Source: Gemmatimonadales bacterium UBA1120
GTDB taxonomy: Bacteria > Gemmatimonadota > Gemmatimonadetes > Longimicrobiales > Gaopeijiaceae
Length of the DNA: 64,000 bases
Direction: 5' to 3'
Assembly (NCBI GenBank): GCA_002313925.1
Contig: DCAZ01000115.1
Coordinates: 718-64,717, forward strand
The notes below the pieces were generated by a model. The model saw nothing but the letters and a program-made list of their open reading frames with translations. It searched no databases and was not told where the DNA came from. Position numbers and translations under genes: made by a program. Position 1 is the first letter of the stretch, and every line of letters starts with the position of its first letter. This document shows, piece by piece, positions 61,875-64,000 of this stretch.

Positions 61875-62762
61875 TCAGCTAATTTTATCCCCTCTATGGA
61901 TCTCCCTCTCCAGGGTCCGGGTCAAGCAGGTCGGTCCACCACAACCCTTCCTACTAATCTCGATGCCTCTGTAGGTATACACTTCAACGCCCACCCCCTC
62001 TAAGCATCGCCGCGTCTCGCTATTTCCTTCAACTGCCAACACAACACGTGGCGCAACGGCGAGGACGTTACACCCCATTGAGGGCTCGTACTCTCCATCT
62101 GGAACCTCGATCAATTGGTAACCACGAGCTAGAAGCTCTTGGCGGAATGACATCGGAAGTAGCGGGGAGTAGACCAACAGCAGATCCTCCGCAAGCGGGC
62201 TCACAACCGACATGAGGTGAAAGACGTCACCCGGACCCTGCCAGTCGGGCAAGGGCACCTCGAGGATCTCAACACCACCTGAGAGAAATTCCTGAAATTG
62301 TAGAACTCCTGAGGCATTAGTTCGACGGCTCAGACCGATGGCAAGCGTCTCGCTGTCGAGCCAAACCACGTCACCTCCTTCAAGTGTACCTGGAGCCTCG
62401 ATCAGGCCGGCGATATGGATCCCAAGTGCCGGATACTCATCGGCATGAGCTTCCGGTTCTAAGGCACGAGACTCCTTACCCATCCGACAAAGAATCGCAC
62501 CTGAGTTCGATAAGACCGAAGCATCCCGCATATAGATTGAATCCAAACCAAAGTCTCCACTTTGGGCCCATTCGACAGTCACTCCTAAGTCTTCAAGCTG
62601 TGCGGCTAGGGCATCGGACTCCCGGCAAGCCAACTCGTAATCTGGTGCATCCACATAGTTGAGATTCTCCCACTGCTCCGCGATCCGACTGGGTGAGATG
62701 AAGGCGTCACTCGCGTGCCTCATCAAGACGCGCCGGAGCGGTGATACGTCGGACTGATACAT
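61875..62762 (-). CDS. DDAH / arginine-deiminase-family protein
   Basis: A 295-residue beta/alpha-propeller (pentein) enzyme of the dimethylarginine dimethylaminohydrolase type. DSIYMRDASVLSNSGAILCRMGKESR holds the Asp of the substrate site, EAPGTLEGGDVVWLD the Glu-Gly-Gly-Asp motif, GPGDVFHLMSVVSPL the catalytic His, and GCGGPTCLTR the nucleophilic Cys near the end. These enzymes hydrolyse or transfer the guanidino group of arginine or its methyl forms, giving citrulline or ornithine. ATG 62762 has GGGAG six bases upstream. It is convergent with the protease gene. Confidence 0.87.
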   Translation of the reverse strand: MYQSDVSPLRRVLMRHASDAFISPSRIAEQWENLNYVDAPDYELACRESDALAAQLEDLGVTVEWAQSGDFGLDSIYMRDASVLSNSGAILCRMGKESRALEPEAHADEYPALGIHIAGLIEAPGTLEGGDVVWLDSETLAIGLSRRTNASGVLQFQEFLSGGVEILEVPLPDWQGPGDVFHLMSVVSPLAEDLLLVYSPLLPMSFRQELLARGYQLIEVPDGEYEPSMGCNVLAVAPRVVLAVEGNSETRRCLEGVGVEVYTYRGIEISRKGCGGPTCLTRTLEREIHRGDKIS

Positions 62763-62873
62763 CGAAACTCCCACACAATGCACTGTATAGCAGGGATACT
62801 GGACAAGCATAATGCCATACACTCCGATCTAACCACCTGGATGGAACGCTTAGAACAAAAGCAGATCACCGTT

Positions 62874-62898
62874 CCTGAGTGTTGTCACGACACTCAGG
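62874..62898. promoter_or_regulatory. Inverted repeat between divergent genes
   Basis: CCTGAGTGT (62874-62882) and ACACTCAGG (62890-62898) are exact inverted copies with a 7-nt spacer. They lie in the promoter gap between the DDAH-like gene and the amidase, 44 nt before the amidase ATG. No T-run follows, so an operator or leader hairpin is more likely than a terminator. Confidence 0.45.
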
Positions 62899-62941
62899 CG
62901 TCTATGGTTCTGTGTTGTCCTCCCTCCGAGAGGCAAGAGGA

Positions 62942-64000
62942 ATGACCCAAGACGAGTACATTAGCTACGATGGCAGCGGCCTTGCGCAGCTCATCCGTGC
63001 GAAAGAGGTGAAGGCGTCGGAGCTTCTTGACCTAGCACTCGAACGGGTTTCGGTCCTCAATCCTGAGGTCAATGCAGTCGTGAGGATAATGGAGGAGGAT
63101 GCGCGCACTGCAGCTGAGGAATGCCACGCAGCCGGGGTATTCAGTGGGGTTCCCTTCCTCGCGAAGGATTTGGGAAGCCATTTTGCTGGACATCCCACTT
63201 CCGCCGGGAGTCGTCTCGCCGCAAATATTGTTGCCAAGCAAGATACGGAGCTTGTGCGTAGGCTCCGAGCCACCGGAGTATCCATCTTCGGCAAGACAAA
63301 CCTACCTGAATTCGGACTCACCCCCTACACGGAACCGGAGTTATGGGGGCCCTGCAGGAACCCCTGGGATCTGGCTCGAACACCTGGAGGCTCAAGTGGT
63401 GGTTCAGGAGCTGCAGTCGCTGCTGGTTTTGCTCCGATGGCAGGGGCCGGAGATGGTGGAGGTTCAATCCGGATTCCGGGTTCATGCTGTGGCTTGTTTG
63501 GCCTCAAGCCTACCCGGGGACGCACCCCAACAGGGCCCTTTCGAGGACAAGTTTGGCGAGGCGCAACGGTGGAACACATTCTTTCTCGCTCTGTGAGAGA
63601 CAGCGCAATAATGCTAGACGCAACACACGGAGCTGACCCGGGCGCCCCCTACGAGATCACCATGCCCGAGCATCCATTTGCTGAAGAAGTTGGGCGGGCG
63701 CCCGGTCAACTTCGGATCGCTTGGACAACAAAGCCAACCCTAGGTTCAGAGGTGCACCCAGATTGCATCATCGCCGTTGAAGAGGCTGTCGAGCTTCTCG
63801 AGGATTTGGGGCACGAGCTCATTGAAGCTGAGCCTCAGATCGATGGCAAGGGCTTCGCCCGGGCCTTTATGCTGATGGTCGCAAGTGAAGTGGGTACCGA
63901 TATTCACGACGCGGAAACCGTGCTCGGCCGGAGAGCTAAGCGCAGCGAACTAGAACCGGCTACTCAGGCCCTCAGTCTACTCTCTCAGTCACTCTCTGCC
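62942..64000 (+). CDS. Amidase-signature hydrolase, 3' end beyond the window
   Basis: The first 353 residues of an amidase; the frame is open at the window end and the family length is 450-500, so 100-150 residues are missing. Lys75 (FLAKDLGS), Ser152 (TPGGSSGGSGA) and Ser175 (GDGGGSIRIPG) form the Ser-cisSer-Lys triad. NPWDLARTPGGSSGG and SCCGLFGLKPTRGRTP are the usual flanks. ATG 62942 has AGAGGA just upstream. It is a second amidase, distinct from that at 49843, and probably opens an amide bond in the cytoplasm. Confidence 0.88.
   Translation, partial: MTQDEYISYDGSGLAQLIRAKEVKASELLDLALERVSVLNPEVNAVVRIMEEDARTAAEECHAAGVFSGVPFLAKDLGSHFAGHPTSAGSRLAANIVAKQDTELVRRLRATGVSIFGKTNLPEFGLTPYTEPELWGPCRNPWDLARTPGGSSGGSGAAVAAGFAPMAGAGDGGGSIRIPGSCCGLFGLKPTRGRTPTGPFRGQVWRGATVEHILSRSVRDSAIMLDATHGADPGAPYEITMPEHPFAEEVGRAPGQLRIAWTTKPTLGSEVHPDCIIAVEEAVELLEDLGHELIEAEPQIDGKGFARAFMLMVASEVGTDIHDAETVLGRRAKRSELEPATQALSLLSQSLSA

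Noticed and set aside
1..64000. tRNA, rRNA, CRISPR, insertion sequence or prophage
   Set aside because: No T-loop consensus, repeat-spacer array, transposase or phage gene was found in any gap or frame.

Overview
The window carries about 57 protein genes with short gaps. There is no rRNA, tRNA, CRISPR array or insertion sequence that I can recognise. Composition is moderate GC, and TTG and GTG starts with good Shine-Dalgarno (SD) sequences are common. The cell is a diderm: an MsbA-type exporter, a lipid A-type acyltransferase, a Kdo-kinase-like enzyme, TonB-dependent import and many lipoproteins. It is an aerobic heterotroph specialised in peptides, amino acids and small carboxylates. A TonB receptor with a DUF4249-like lipoprotein, a DUF5777 barrel next to YceI, a CX4CH lipoprotein, many secreted zinc peptidases and a GlcD-GlcF fusion fit an uncultured, probably marine Gemmatimonadota lineage or a relative. 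That placement is inference (about 50%).

Layout. 0.1-4.1 kb: ssb, then four unrecognised proteins (two share one domain), a 590-nt non-coding stretch with two perfect palindromes, a structured leader or ncRNA candidate, and rpsU. 4.1-11.2 kb (minus strand): 3-hydroxyacyl-CoA dehydrogenase, thiolase, isopropylmalate/isocitrate-type dehydrogenase, a degenerate cupredoxin lipoprotein, a TPR protein, a zinc-ribbon protein, a Tat-exported asparaginase-type hydrolase and a small unknown. 11.3-14.1 kb (plus): an orphan HyuB, a DUF6941-like protein and a Kdo/LPS-kinase-like protein. 14.3-20.5 kb (minus): an envelope operon (msbA, acyltransferase, glycosyltransferase, DUF3108, ICMT-type methyltransferase) and a TonB-like protein. 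20.6-22.7 kb (plus): ctaB and a DmpA-type peptidase.

22.7-28.8 kb (minus): a tight six-gene operon of aminotransferase, TRAP DctP-DctQ-DctM, crotonase-fold enzyme and class III CoA-transferase, divergent from a large FAD/Fe-S 2-hydroxyacid dehydrogenase (28.9-31.8 kb). It looks like uptake and CoA activation of a carboxylate, with 2-hydroxy/2-oxo acid handling alongside. 31.8-35.2 kb (minus): serA, a class V aminotransferase and dCMP deaminase. 35.3-38.9 kb (minus): a secreted M14 peptidase and typA. 39.0-45.3 kb (plus): M20 peptidase, apaG, a small unknown, D-aminoacylase-like amidohydrolase, deoxyhypusine-synthase-like protein, DtxR/MntR regulator and uridine kinase. 45.4-48.7 kb (minus): a DUF4249-like lipoprotein and TonB receptor.

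48.8-55.6 kb: D-cysteine desulfhydrase/ACC-deaminase-like enzyme, amidase, POT peptide transporter and a membrane-fused spermidine-synthase-like protein. 55.7-56.0 kb: two overlapping mini-genes, the second a 55-residue membrane protein. 56.0-58.0 kb (minus): CX4CH lipoprotein, YceI and DUF5777. 58.1-64.0 kb: succinate-semialdehyde-type dehydrogenase, a leishmanolysin-like metalloprotease lipoprotein with Ig-like repeats, a DDAH-like enzyme and an amidase cut by the window end.

Secreted peptidases, a peptide symporter, D-amino-acid and amide hydrolases, aminotransferases and CoA enzymes together describe scavenging of peptide- and amide-bound carbon and nitrogen. The best places to look for something new are the paralogous unknowns at 0.7-3.8 kb, the mini-gene pair at 55.7-56.0 kb, the CX4CH-YceI-DUF5777 operon, the deoxyhypusine-synthase-like gene and the TRAP/CoA operon.
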